DNA of 64,000 bases from the NCBI RefSeq assembly GCF_000092065.1, contig NC_009363.1, positions 372,001 through 436,000 on the forward strand, read 5' to 3'. Each line of letters starts with the position of its first letter. Position 1 is the first letter of the stretch. The DNA comes from Ostreococcus lucimarinus CCE9901 (lineage: Eukaryota > Chlorophyta > Mamiellophyceae > Mamiellales > Bathycoccaceae). Below the pieces are notes generated by a model that was given only the letters and a program-made list of their open reading frames with translations, was not told where the DNA came from and did not search any database. The translations under genes were made by a program, and so were the position numbers. This document shows positions 29,728 through 39,355 of the stretch, piece after piece.

Positions 29728-32700
29728 ATGCGACGCGCCGCGCACGCACTAAAACAAAGCGCGACAACTCTCACTACGCACACATCGCACGCGAACGCGC
29801 CCTCGCGCGCGCGTTTCGCGGTAAAGAACGCCGTCGTCGACGGATTCGGTCGACGCATTCAGGGTGGGAATTGTCGACGCGAATTCTCGCTAACGATGGC
29901 GCACGCGGTGCGCGCGAGCGCGATACACGCGCAGGACGCGCGAGTGAATGAACGACTTTCCGCAGCGCGCGCGGGACGCGGACGAAGGGCGTACGCGGTG
30001 CGCGCGGGGACGTCGCGGGGACTCGACGATCGGCGACGGACGGCGACGACGAGCGCCGCGAGCTCGACGACTCGATGGGCGTTCGGACGACAGTACGCGA
30101 TTTCGCCCGCGAGTCAAGAGGCGAGTGAGATGGAGGATGATTCGGGAGGAGAAAGCGACGAGGATAGCGATGAAGATCTCACGGGTGAGTACCGAGGGGC
30201 GGTGCTGGTGCGTTCGAATGGCCAGAAAGGCTTGGCGACGACAAATAGGACAAACAACGGCCGGATCGGTGGGAGCTGGAAAAAGGCGCTGGGAGATTTC
30301 GACGTGAGAACGAACGGGGCGATGACGGTGAATGGGGCGAAGGGAGATGCCAAGGTAACGGATGATGATGAAATCGCGACGGGATTACGAGACGAGGTGC
30401 AGACGGTTGAGACGGTGGAGGAAGCGAGGCGAGTGTTGAAGATATTGCTCGACAACGCCGGAACCGAGGATCAACCGATGTATCACGCGTGTGATACCGA
30501 AGTTGCGTACATAAGCGTCGCGGATCAAACGCCTGTTGGCCACGGGCAAGTTACGTGCTTCTCCGTCTACGTAGGACCGGATGTCAACTTCGCTCCCGAA
30601 GGCGAAAGCAAGAGGAGTTTGTTGTGGGTCGACACCTTGCGTGGTGGCGACGGCGTTTGGGAGGTGTTCAAGGAGTACTTTGAGAACGCAAACGTCAAGA
30701 AAGTTTGGCACAACTATAGCTTCGATCGCCACGTAGTGGAGAACCATCACGGCATCAAACTCGCCGGGTTCGCGGCGGATACCATGCACATGGCACGTCT
30801 ATGGAACTCAAACAGAAAACTCGACGGTGGCTACAGCTTGGAAGCTTTGTCTTCGAGCGCAGACGCAATGAGCGAATGCGCTGAGATGCTCGGTGCGGGA
30901 GCGGAGATGATGCGTGCGAAAAGAGGTATGAAGAAAATCTTTGGCAAGCCCAAGCTCAAAAAGGATGGGACTCCTGGGAAGACGATGATTCTGCCACCGA
31001 TTGAAGAAATTCAAGAAGCTCGCGATTCGCGTGATAGATGGATTGAGTACTCCGCGCTCGACGCGCAAGCGACGTGGTTCTTGCGCGAATCTCTCGAAGC
31101 GAAACTCCGCGGGATGTCGTGCGAAGCGTGTCCGATTTTGGCGAGCAAGCCTGGATACCGCAAGTGCGTCACGCTTTGGGACTTTTACACGTTCTACCTC
31201 GCCGAATTCGGCAATTTGTTGACGCAGATGGAACGAAATGGCCTTCTTGTCGATAAAGCTCATTTGGCGCACGCGGAGAAGATGGCGCACGAAGATAAGC
31301 GCGTGGCGGAAGACTACTTTAGAAACTGGGCTGCTTCGAAATGCGAAGGCGCGCGAATCATGAATGTCGGTTCAGGGTTGCAAGTTCGTCAGCTTTTATT
31401 CGCCGGTGCGAAGAACAAGCGTCGTGACAAACCTGGGGTTGAGCTCACCCGCGAGTTCACGCAAGAGTCTTCCGAATGGATCGCTTGGGATGCCGCCGGT
31501 CGAGAAGGCAAGGCGCCGAAGAAGACGATGAAGGTTGCTCTTCACGGTATCACGGTGAAGCCGATCCAAGTGCAGACGTTCACCGCAACTGGACTTCCTG
31601 CTGTCAGCAGTGTTGTTCTGCGCGCTCTTGCGGGCAAACCTGGCGCCGCTCGCGCCATCATGGATACTTGGGACTCGCTCGCGGACGCCGAGAAAACCGA
31701 AGATGTGTTGAAGAAGGCGTGCGGCACCGCATTTGAAGCCTTTGGCGGCGGTAAAGAGGGCGTACAAGCGTGTGCCGCTATCGATGCGTTGAACGACGTG
31801 GCGGCCATCGACACTTTATTGTCGAACTTTATCATTCCTCTGCAAGGGGATGATATTCGTGGACCCGAAGGCCGCGTGCACGGCGCGCTGAACATCAACA
31901 CCGAGACCGGACGCCTATCCGCTCGTCGGCCGAGTTTGCAAAATCAGCCCGCGCTCGAAAAGGACCGTTATGGTATCCGTAAGGCGTTCACCGCGGGGCC
32001 TGGGAATATTCTCGTCGTCGCCGATTATGGTCAGCTCGAGCTTCGCCTTTTGGCGCACATGGCTGATTGTAAGTCGATGCAAGAAGCCTTTGAAGCCGGC
32101 GGCGATTTCCACAGCCGAACGGCGCTCGGAATGTACTCCAACATTAAGGAAGCCATCGATAAGGGCGAAGTTGTCTTGGAATACGGCGAACAAGAGGAAA
32201 CCGTGGACGAGAAAGATCGCCCTGCGCTCGTAAAGGATGTGTTCGCGAGCGAACGTCGCAAGGCCAAGGTACTCAACTTCAGTATCGCATACGGCAAAAC
32301 TGCGCACGGCTTGGCGAAGGATTGGGGCACGTCTCTCGAGGAAGCCGCCAACACGGTTGAGCTTTGGTACGCCGACCGCCCAGAAGTTCGAGAATGGCAA
32401 GAAGTGCAGAAGAAGATGGCGGTGGAAAAGAACCTGGTGCGCACCCTCCTCGGGCGCGTTCGCAACTTACCCGACGCCTCGAGCAAGAACGAAGCCTTCA
32501 AATCGCACGCGCTTCGCGCATCCATCAACACCCCGATTCAAGGCGGCGCCGCCGACATCGCCATGTTAGCCATGCTTCAGATTCAACGCTGTCCACGCCT
32601 AAAAGAGCTCGGTTACAAGCTCTTGATGCAAATTCACGACGAAGTCATCTTAGAAGGTCCCGAAGAGCACAAAGATGAGGCGTTGGCGCTCACCAAGTAT

Positions 32701-32796
32701 CACATGGAGAACCCATTTCCCGGCCACGTCAACTTGTTGAACGTCGCGCTAGCCGTCGACGGCGATTACGCCAAGACGTGGTACGAGGCTAAATAA
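29728..32796 (+). CDS. Organellar family A DNA polymerase (plant POP type)
   Basis: 1022 aa. Residues 1-130 are Arg/Ser/Thr/Ala-rich, fitting plastid or mitochondrial import, followed by an acidic linker. The 3'-5' exonuclease domain begins with HACDTEVAYISV (Asp256, Glu258) and includes KKVWHNYSFDRHVVENH. Polymerase motifs are A VVADYGQLELRLLAH (near 764), B KVLNFSIAYGKTAHG (near 845) and C QIHDEVILEG (near 970). Motif A has Gly where most family members have Ser (DYSQIELR). Replicates organellar DNA. Apparently complete, single exon. Confidence 0.94.
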   Translation: MRRAAHALKQSATTLTTHTSHANAPSRARFAVKNAVVDGFGRRIQGGNCRREFSLTMAHAVRASAIHAQDARVNERLSAARAGRGRRAYAVRAGTSRGLDDRRRTATTSAASSTTRWAFGRQYAISPASQEASEMEDDSGGESDEDSDEDLTGEYRGAVLVRSNGQKGLATTNRTNNGRIGGSWKKALGDFDVRTNGAMTVNGAKGDAKVTDDDEIATGLRDEVQTVETVEEARRVLKILLDNAGTEDQPMYHACDTEVAYISVADQTPVGHGQVTCFSVYVGPDVNFAPEGESKRSLLWVDTLRGGDGVWEVFKEYFENANVKKVWHNYSFDRHVVENHHGIKLAGFAADTMHMARLWNSNRKLDGGYSLEALSSSADAMSECAEMLGAGAEMMRAKRGMKKIFGKPKLKKDGTPGKTMILPPIEEIQEARDSRDRWIEYSALDAQATWFLRESLEAKLRGMSCEACPILASKPGYRKCVTLWDFYTFYLAEFGNLLTQMERNGLLVDKAHLAHAEKMAHEDKRVAEDYFRNWAASKCEGARIMNVGSGLQVRQLLFAGAKNKRRDKPGVELTREFTQESSEWIAWDAAGREGKAPKKTMKVALHGITVKPIQVQTFTATGLPAVSSVVLRALAGKPGAARAIMDTWDSLADAEKTEDVLKKACGTAFEAFGGGKEGVQACAAIDALNDVAAIDTLLSNFIIPLQGDDIRGPEGRVHGALNINTETGRLSARRPSLQNQPALEKDRYGIRKAFTAGPGNILVVADYGQLELRLLAHMADCKSMQEAFEAGGDFHSRTALGMYSNIKEAIDKGEVVLEYGEQEETVDEKDRPALVKDVFASERRKAKVLNFSIAYGKTAHGLAKDWGTSLEEAANTVELWYADRPEVREWQEVQKKMAVEKNLVRTLLGRVRNLPDASSKNEAFKSHALRASINTPIQGGAADIAMLAMLQIQRCPRLKELGYKLLMQIHDEVILEGPEEHKDEALALTKYHMENPFPGHVNLLNVALAVDGDYAKTWYEAK

Positions 32797-32931
32797 GTAG
32801 TGAACGTCGCTCTTTCGCTTCGTTCGTTTGTAAATCACTTAGCTTTCACTCAAATGACCCTCAGCCTCGAAAGTCGACGCTGAGTGCGCCAGTCATCAGA
32901 CCAAACCTTACATTTTGCCTCGGCGCGCGCC

Positions 32932-35823
32932 ATGTCCGCGCCTGAATGGCACGGCTACGCCGATGGCGCGAATGGTGACGATCCCTACACCGCTGCCGCG
33001 CGATCGTACGACGAGACGCACGCGACGAGCGACGCGAACGCCGACGCCACGCTGCAATCAGACTTCGAGCACATGTCGATCAACCACGCGCACACACTCG
33101 TCCACGATCTACTGGACGAGGACGATGACGAGGAGTACGACTACGTCGACGGGGAGCACGCCGGCGGTGCGCGACGGAGCGAGTTCGCGTGCGCGTACTG
33201 TGGGATATCCAACGTCTCGTGCGTGGCGCAGTGCGTGAAGACAAAGAAATGGTTTTGCAACGGGCGATCGAATGGATTGCCGGCGAGCTGCTTGATATAT
33301 CATCTCGTGCGGTCAAGAAACAAGGAGGTTCGACTGCATGAGTCGTCGCCGCTGGGCGATATGACGCTGGAGTGTTACGTGACGGGGGCGACGAACGTGT
33401 TCAACCTCGGGTTCGTCCCGTGCAAAGACGAAAACGTGGTGGTTCTCGTGACGAGAGAAGCAGCGCAGAGTAATCCGGCAACTCTTAAGGAATTGAATTT
33501 AGACTTAGCGCTCTGGGAGCCGCTGATTCAGGACAAGGTGTTCTTGCCTTGGTTGTTGCAGATGCCGGACAAGAAGGAGATTGATCGCGCTCGGCCGGTG
33601 AACCCAGGAAAAGTCATCAAATTGGAGGAACTATGGAAAACAAATCCCGAGGCTACGCTAGACGACGTAGAGAACGATGACGGTGACGGCGAGGTACGTC
33701 CTGTAGCGCTGACGTACGAGGACGCGCATTTATACCAAGGCGTCTTTGGACCGTTGATACAGCTCGAGGCAGATTACGACAAGGCGCAGCGAGAGAGCCA
33801 AACGAAGGACGACGTCACAGTCCGCTGGGACATTGGCTTGAATAAGCGTAGGATTGCGTATTTCAGTTTTGGTGCCGATGAAAATGCGGTGTCAGTGACG
33901 TTGGGAGATTCTTTGCAGTTGCGACTGCTGATACAGACAAAGAACGAACAGCGAAGTTGGCAAGGACAAGGCGTCGTGATCAAGTTCACCGCACAAGAGG
34001 AAGTCGGGGTGGAAATGTACGGCATGGATGCCCCCGTGGAATACACCAATGGCTACAGTGTCGACTTTTTGTGGAAAGGGACGAGTTATGAGCGCGCGCA
34101 ACAGGCGTTGGAATCTTTCGCTGAAGATGAAACTTCGGTTTCGGGGTACATTTACCTCAAGCTCATGGGCAAAGACCCGGAAGATATGTTCTTATCCGGA
34201 GATTTTCCGAAGAAGTTAACCGCCCCGGGGCTGCCTGAGCTCAACCAAAGCCAACACGATGCGGTTAAAACGGTCCTCCAGCGACCACTGAGTCTAGTTC
34301 AAGGTCCACCGGGGACTGGGAAGACGGTGACGTCGGCGACGCTCGTGTACCATTTAGCCAAGCGCGGCAACGGTCAAGTCATCGTGTGCGCGCCATCAAA
34401 CGTCGCAGTAGATCATTTGGCCGAGAAGATCGAAAAGACGGGCCTAAAAGTCGTTAGAATCAGTAGTAGAAGTAGAGAGCATTTGGTGTCTTCGGTTGAG
34501 CACCTGACGCTGCACTATCAAGTAGCCAACATTGGTGGGTCGACGCACAAAGCGTTTCAGAAGTTGCAGCAGCTGAAGAACGAGCTCGGCGAATTGAGCG
34601 CTGGAGACGAGAAGAAGTATCGCAACGCTCAAAAGAAACTTGAGCGCGAAATCCTCGAGAACGCGGATGTCATTTGCACCACAGCAGTCGGTGCCGGTGA
34701 TCCGCGACTCGCAAACTTCCGCTTCCGCATGGTGCTCATCGATGAGTCGACGCAAGCCACCGAACCGGAGTGTTTGATCCCAATCGTCATGGGTGCGAAA
34801 CAAGTCGTCATGGTTGGCGATCACAAACAGCTCGGCCCGGTTGTGACGTGCAAGCAAGCGTACGCCGCGGGTCTGGCGCAGTCGTTGTTTGAACGCCTCA
34901 TTGCGCTCGGTATACAGCCCATCCGCTTACAGATTCAGTATCGTATGCATCCATGCCTGTCCGAGTTTCCGAGCAATACATTCTACGATGGAACGCTGCA
35001 AAACGGTGTGTCTGCGATCGAACGAACGCTTTCACACATCGACTTTCCTTGGCCCGTACCATCCAAACCGATGATGTTTTGGAGTCAAACCGGACAAGAA
35101 GAAATGAGCGCGAGCGGGACGTCATTCCTCAATCGCGCGGAGGCGTCGGCGGTCGAAAAGTGCGTCACGCATCTGCTGAACGCCGGGGTGAGTCCTGAAC
35201 AGATCGGGGTGGTGACGCCGTACGAAGGACAGCGCGCGTACGTGGTACAACACATGACGCGTGTTGGTGTGCTGCATCCGCAACTGTACAAGGACATTCA
35301 AGTCGCAAGTGTCGACTCGTTCCAAGGAAAAGAAAAAGACTTCATTATTATGACCTGCGTGCGCTCGAATGAAAAGTCTGGAATTGGGTTCTTGAGCGAT
35401 CCAAGACGTTTGAACGTCGCCATAACACGCGCGCGAAGTGGGCTTATCGTCATCGGCAATCCAAAGGTTTTGAACAAACAACACCTATTCCACGAGATGT
35501 TAACGCACTTCAGAGAGAACGGGTGCCTCGTTGAAGGGACGTTAGGCTCATTAAAGGAGTGCATGGTGGCCCTTCCTGCCGAACACCCGGACAAGGACCC
35601 TTGGAAGCGATTCGAATCGCGCCAAAATGGTGGTCGCGACCGTCGAGCCGCGGCGGAGCAGCGCGCACAGCACGAATTTCCAGACCTCGCCGCCGCCTAC
35701 GGGCGCTTTGGAAACTATCGCGACATCGATTCCGAGTCCGAGGCTTCCTACGGGAGCGAGTACTCCTACCAACCGCCGAGCGAAATCGATCACGGTTCGT
35801 CCCGAAACGCGTACGAGTTTTAA
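32932..35823 (+). CDS. UPF1: RNA helicase UPF1 (nonsense-mediated decay)
   Basis: 963 aa. The N-terminus is acidic. The Cys/His-rich UPF2-binding domain starts at FACAYCGISNVSCVAQC. The SF1 helicase core has [20 protein letters not shown] (Walker A near 457), VLIDESTQATEPE (motif II), QYRMHPCLSEFP and VASVDSFQGKEKDFIIMTC. The C-terminal tail is short, with two SQ-free Tyr/Ser-rich stretches. ATG 32932 (MSAPEW) gives the expected beginning; a 16-residue upstream extension starts at a non-ATG codon. Complete and intronless. Confidence 0.97.
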   Translation: MSAPEWHGYADGANGDDPYTAAARSYDETHATSDANADATLQSDFEHMSINHAHTLVHDLLDEDDDEEYDYVDGEHAGGARRSEFACAYCGISNVSCVAQCVKTKKWFCNGRSNGLPASCLIYHLVRSRNKEVRLHESSPLGDMTLECYVTGATNVFNLGFVPCKDENVVVLVTREAAQSNPATLKELNLDLALWEPLIQDKVFLPWLLQMPDKKEIDRARPVNPGKVIKLEELWKTNPEATLDDVENDDGDGEVRPVALTYEDAHLYQGVFGPLIQLEADYDKAQRESQTKDDVTVRWDIGLNKRRIAYFSFGADENAVSVTLGDSLQLRLLIQTKNEQRSWQGQGVVIKFTAQEEVGVEMYGMDAPVEYTNGYSVDFLWKGTSYERAQQALESFAEDETSVSGYIYLKLMGKDPEDMFLSGDFPKKLTAPGLPELNQSQHDAVKTVLQRPLSLVQGPPGTGKTVTSATLVYHLAKRGNGQVIVCAPSNVAVDHLAEKIEKTGLKVVRISSRSREHLVSSVEHLTLHYQVANIGGSTHKAFQKLQQLKNELGELSAGDEKKYRNAQKKLEREILENADVICTTAVGAGDPRLANFRFRMVLIDESTQATEPECLIPIVMGAKQVVMVGDHKQLGPVVTCKQAYAAGLAQSLFERLIALGIQPIRLQIQYRMHPCLSEFPSNTFYDGTLQNGVSAIERTLSHIDFPWPVPSKPMMFWSQTGQEEMSASGTSFLNRAEASAVEKCVTHLLNAGVSPEQIGVVTPYEGQRAYVVQHMTRVGVLHPQLYKDIQVASVDSFQGKEKDFIIMTCVRSNEKSGIGFLSDPRRLNVAITRARSGLIVIGNPKVLNKQHLFHEMLTHFRENGCLVEGTLGSLKECMVALPAEHPDKDPWKRFESRQNGGRDRRAAAEQRAQHEFPDLAAAYGRFGNYRDIDSESEASYGSEYSYQPPSEIDHGSSRNAYEF

Positions 35824-35851
35824 TGCAGTTCTGACGCCGACACATCGCGGC

Positions 35852-37303
35852 ATGCCCCCGATCCCGCGATGTCTCCTCACGACCACCGACCCGAGCGCGC
35901 TGAACCAGGCCGACTTACCGCGCCCCTCTGTGTCGTCCGTGTCGTCCGAGTCGGAAACGGCGTCGGAATCGCCGTCGACGTCTCGCCGAGACGAAAAGTT
36001 GAGCGGGACGGTGCCGAACCTGTTTTGGCGCGCCGTCGCCATGGATGACCTTCGCGCGGCGCGAAACTTCGTAGGATTACCGGAAGAGTCGCAGGTGACG
36101 TTAGCAGGGGCGAAATCATTCGCGTACGTGCGTCAGGGCACGGAGGTCTGGGACGCGTTGCACGATGGCCGCCTGACGACGGGAGTCCTTAAAGCGGCGC
36201 TCGGCTTCGTTGAAGATGGTGTCGATAAACGCGCGCTAGGACTCGGCAAGCGGCACGGTGGACACAACGCGATATTGAGTGCATGCCGTCGATTGCAACG
36301 AGAAAAGTGGTGCGATGACGACGAAGTGGGGGACGTAGCAGACGCGAGACGTCGAAACGAAGCGGCGACGGCGGCGTTTAATCGACAGATAGACGGGGAC
36401 GATGACGACGAGACTGAAGATGAATGTGACGATGTCGGACTATGCGATGATAGTGCCGGCGAACTGTTGAGCGGCGTTGGATCGAACGCGTCGGCGATGG
36501 ATATCTTGGCGGCGTCTCTGGCGTCGGCAGCCAAGAAGAAGACATCGAAGAAAGGGAAGAAGAAGAAGAAACGTGGGAGCGGGAAGAAGAACAGAGTCGC
36601 GGGCGATAGCTCCATGCTCACGAACGCGCAGTACTCTCGAGCGCTCGCGCGAGGTGGAGAGCACGCCATACGCTTAGCGTGGGGATCAGCGCAGGAAGCG
36701 TCGACGCTTTGTTCCATGATGGTTCATTTCAAAGGATCCACTGTGTACGAAGCCGGGCTGTGCATGCTCGATGCTGCATCAGACGTTCCAAAAGCGTGGG
36801 GCGTTGGTCCACTCCCACCCGTCGGCGCCAGCCCGGACGGATTGATAACCATGGCGAGCGGTGAACGTTTTGTGGTCGAGGTGAAGAATTCATCGCCGTT
36901 TCGCCAAATGCCAGGTCGATACGTTGTCGCCGACCGCGAGCCGTATGCCAAACCACCCGCGTATCACATGCCTCAAGTTCAATTAGAGATGCTCTGCACG
37001 GGGACGCGCTCAGCGTTATTGGCGATGCAAAGTATGACGTACGGAATAAAAATATTTCGCGTCGAGCGAGACGACGACTTCATAGCGAGTATGCTCCGGA
37101 GAATTTCGCGTCTGTACACCACGTACGCGCGTAAGGGTAAAGACCCACCCATGAACTGGGAGGTTCGATCGATAGAACACAAGAAAATGGTGGGCGCTGC
37201 CGTTCGACTCGCTGGCGCAGCAACGGTGTACGATCACATTCCTACGTCTTTAGTTCCTAACGATGGATCGATTCATGTCGAAGAGAACGCCTTCGTCGCG
37301 TAA
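35852..37303 (+). CDS. YqaJ-like PD-(D/E)XK nuclease with internal low-complexity insertion
   Basis: 483 aa. The nuclease fold opens at YVRQGTEVWDALHDGRLTTG (92-111), resumes at HAIRLAWGSAQEAS (271-284), and carries the catalytic set SPDGLI (Asp329), VVEVKNSSPF (Glu343, Lys345) and YHMPQVQLEML (Gln375/377). Residues about 123-265 between these are an acidic plus lysine-rich, disordered insertion (GDDDDETEDECDD, KKKTSKKGKKKKKRGSGKK). YqaJ/lambda-exonuclease relatives trim DNA ends in recombination. The start codon lies only 28 bp after the UPF1 stop. The function in algae is unknown. Confidence 0.82.
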   Translation: MPPIPRCLLTTTDPSALNQADLPRPSVSSVSSESETASESPSTSRRDEKLSGTVPNLFWRAVAMDDLRAARNFVGLPEESQVTLAGAKSFAYVRQGTEVWDALHDGRLTTGVLKAALGFVEDGVDKRALGLGKRHGGHNAILSACRRLQREKWCDDDEVGDVADARRRNEAATAAFNRQIDGDDDDETEDECDDVGLCDDSAGELLSGVGSNASAMDILAASLASAAKKKTSKKGKKKKKRGSGKKNRVAGDSSMLTNAQYSRALARGGEHAIRLAWGSAQEASTLCSMMVHFKGSTVYEAGLCMLDAASDVPKAWGVGPLPPVGASPDGLITMASGERFVVEVKNSSPFRQMPGRYVVADREPYAKPPAYHMPQVQLEMLCTGTRSALLAMQSMTYGIKIFRVERDDDFIASMLRRISRLYTTYARKGKDPPMNWEVRSIEHKKMVGAAVRLAGAATVYDHIPTSLVPNDGSIHVEENAFVA

Positions 37304-37453
37304 GGGCGGTATTGTTTTTTTTCCTAGCTTACAGTTAGAATTGCAGAGTGTAAAATTTGTTACGCGCGGCTATCTAGATTGTACAGACTCCATATTAATG
37401 AGTTCATTAAGCGATTGATTCGCTGCACGTCGGCAGTGTGTAACATTTGTCGT

Positions 37454-39160
37454 TTACGCATAAGCGACCTCCCCCTCGTCTGTCGATTTACGCTCGTCAT
37501 CGTCCGTGTCAGCGTCCAAATACTTGGGGTTCGTCGATGCGAGCATGGTGACGATTGAAAGCGCGCTGAGAACAGCGAGCGTGACGAAAAGTGCGCCCCA
37601 TCCGTACTTTTCAGCGATCACCGCGGTAAGCGCGCCTTGCAGCACGGCGCCGACTGATCCCATACCGTTCACCACACCCGCTGCGGTTCCGAGAACTTCT
37701 TGGCCGTAACCCGCTTGTTCGCAGCAGTCAGAGACTGCGGTCGAACCCAGCATAGCGTCGGGACCGGCGACTAAGAAACCGATGAGACCCATGACGATGG
37801 CGTTGGTGAGCATTCCCATGCTGCATGCCGTTTGGTAGCCCCCGATCGCAAAAGTGAGCAAGGCGCACGACAACGCGCCGAGCACCGTGCGCTTGCCTTC
37901 GAAATACTTGTCACCAATAATGCCGCACGCGAGTCCTCCCAGTACGCCGCCCAAATCGTATATGCACGACATGTAGCCAGCAATGGCGACGGACATCTTG
38001 TACTCTTGCGATAAATAAAATGGCAACCAGAAAAGCAAACAATAACGAACGATCTTCACGAAGAAGTAGGACAGCATGAGCATCTTTAACCTAGGGATGG
38101 CCAAAATTTCCATGAAGGAAACATTTTTGGACGCCGGCTCGATGTCCGCGCGCTTCTTCGTCGACGTCAAAGCTTCTTGCTTATACGTCGTCGTTTGCAA
38201 CCACGGCGGATCGAGCTGCATCGCGGCGACGAGCGCCGCAGTACACAAAGCGAATGTCGCCGGCAAACTAATCGACAGTCTCCATCCAACCTTACCCAAT
38301 AAAAATGCGGTGGCAACGGTAGCCAGCGTCGCGCCGACTTGTTGGCTCGTCGCCCAAATCCCCATCGCCGTTCCTCGCTCCTTCGAACTGAACCACGGAT
38401 TGAGGAGCTTCACGTGTAACGGATACGATGCGGCTTGCGCGAGACCATTCAACGCCCACAGCCCCATGAGAATGTACGGCACCGAGATATATCCAAAAGC
38501 GAGACAACAGGCAAACGACACCACGCCGCCGACGACGATGACCGCCTTCGCGCCAATCTTATCCCCAATCGAAGGCATCACAAACTGCCCCAGCGCATAC
38601 GTGAGCAAAAACGCACTGTCGATTAACCCCATCGTCCCCGTGGTGAGCCCGAGCGCTTCCTTGACCGGCGCCTTCACCACGCTCAACGGCTTGCGCACAA
38701 AGTACGCCGACGAGTACGAAATAAACATCCCAGCAAGCGTCAACCGCTGCAACCGCGTCACCTCCGAACGAGGAAACTCTTCCTCGATCACCGTTCCCGG
38801 TTTACATTCCTCTCCGGCGCTTTCCCACAGGCATTCATCGTCTTCGGGCGGGAAAGTATACGTGACCGCCTCCTCCAGCGCCGTCGCCGCAGTCGCCTCG
38901 GGTTCTCCCGCGTCCCTCACCACCTCGTCCGCCGCCGCGCGCGTCCCCGCGTCGCGTCGTCGACGCGCGCGTACGATTTCGTGCGTTCCGCGCGTCTGTG
39001 CCCTCGACGGCGTCCTTCGCGGCGCGTCCAGCGCGCCGCGAACGCTTCGAGCGCGCGGGATCGCGGCGACCCGTTTCTCCGCTCGACGCGCTCGCGACGC
39101 GCGCGCGGGCGCGGCGCGCGATCGATCGACCGCGCGCGGCGCGGACGCGAGCGCGAGCAT
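37454..39160 (-). CDS. GlpT/UhpC-type major facilitator transporter, probably plastid
   Basis: 568 aa. The first ~95 residues are Arg/Ala-rich and transit-peptide-like, followed by an acidic stretch. Twelve membrane helices are apparent from TLAGMFISYSSAYFVRKPLS onward, with YFVRKPLSVVK (the organophosphate:phosphate antiporter signature), GLAQAASYPLHVKLLNPWFS and KERGTAMGIWATSQQVG. Relatives exchange glycerol-3-phosphate or hexose phosphate for phosphate; the exact substrate cannot be told. ATG 39160 keeps the whole presequence. Confidence 0.9.
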   Translation of the reverse strand: MLALASAPRAVDRSRAAPARASRARRAEKRVAAIPRARSVRGALDAPRRTPSRAQTRGTHEIVRARRRRDAGTRAAADEVVRDAGEPEATAATALEEAVTYTFPPEDDECLWESAGEECKPGTVIEEEFPRSEVTRLQRLTLAGMFISYSSAYFVRKPLSVVKAPVKEALGLTTGTMGLIDSAFLLTYALGQFVMPSIGDKIGAKAVIVVGGVVSFACCLAFGYISVPYILMGLWALNGLAQAASYPLHVKLLNPWFSSKERGTAMGIWATSQQVGATLATVATAFLLGKVGWRLSISLPATFALCTAALVAAMQLDPPWLQTTTYKQEALTSTKKRADIEPASKNVSFMEILAIPRLKMLMLSYFFVKIVRYCLLFWLPFYLSQEYKMSVAIAGYMSCIYDLGGVLGGLACGIIGDKYFEGKRTVLGALSCALLTFAIGGYQTACSMGMLTNAIVMGLIGFLVAGPDAMLGSTAVSDCCEQAGYGQEVLGTAAGVVNGMGSVGAVLQGALTAVIAEKYGWGALFVTLAVLSALSIVTMLASTNPKYLDADTDDDERKSTDEGEVAYA

Positions 39161-39355
39161 CGCGCTCGGCGTCCGCGTGAGCGCGCGAGTGGTGGGCGCG
39201 CGCGCGAGCGTGTGCGGGAGGCGAGTGACGGCGATAACCTCGAACGACGCGCTTTTTGATCTTTACCTCTTCGCGTCTCGCGGCGCGAGGGCGGATTCGC
39301 GGATGATTACAACGCGTACAAGACGAAAAGATCGCGCGAGGGCGCGAAGAGAGGA

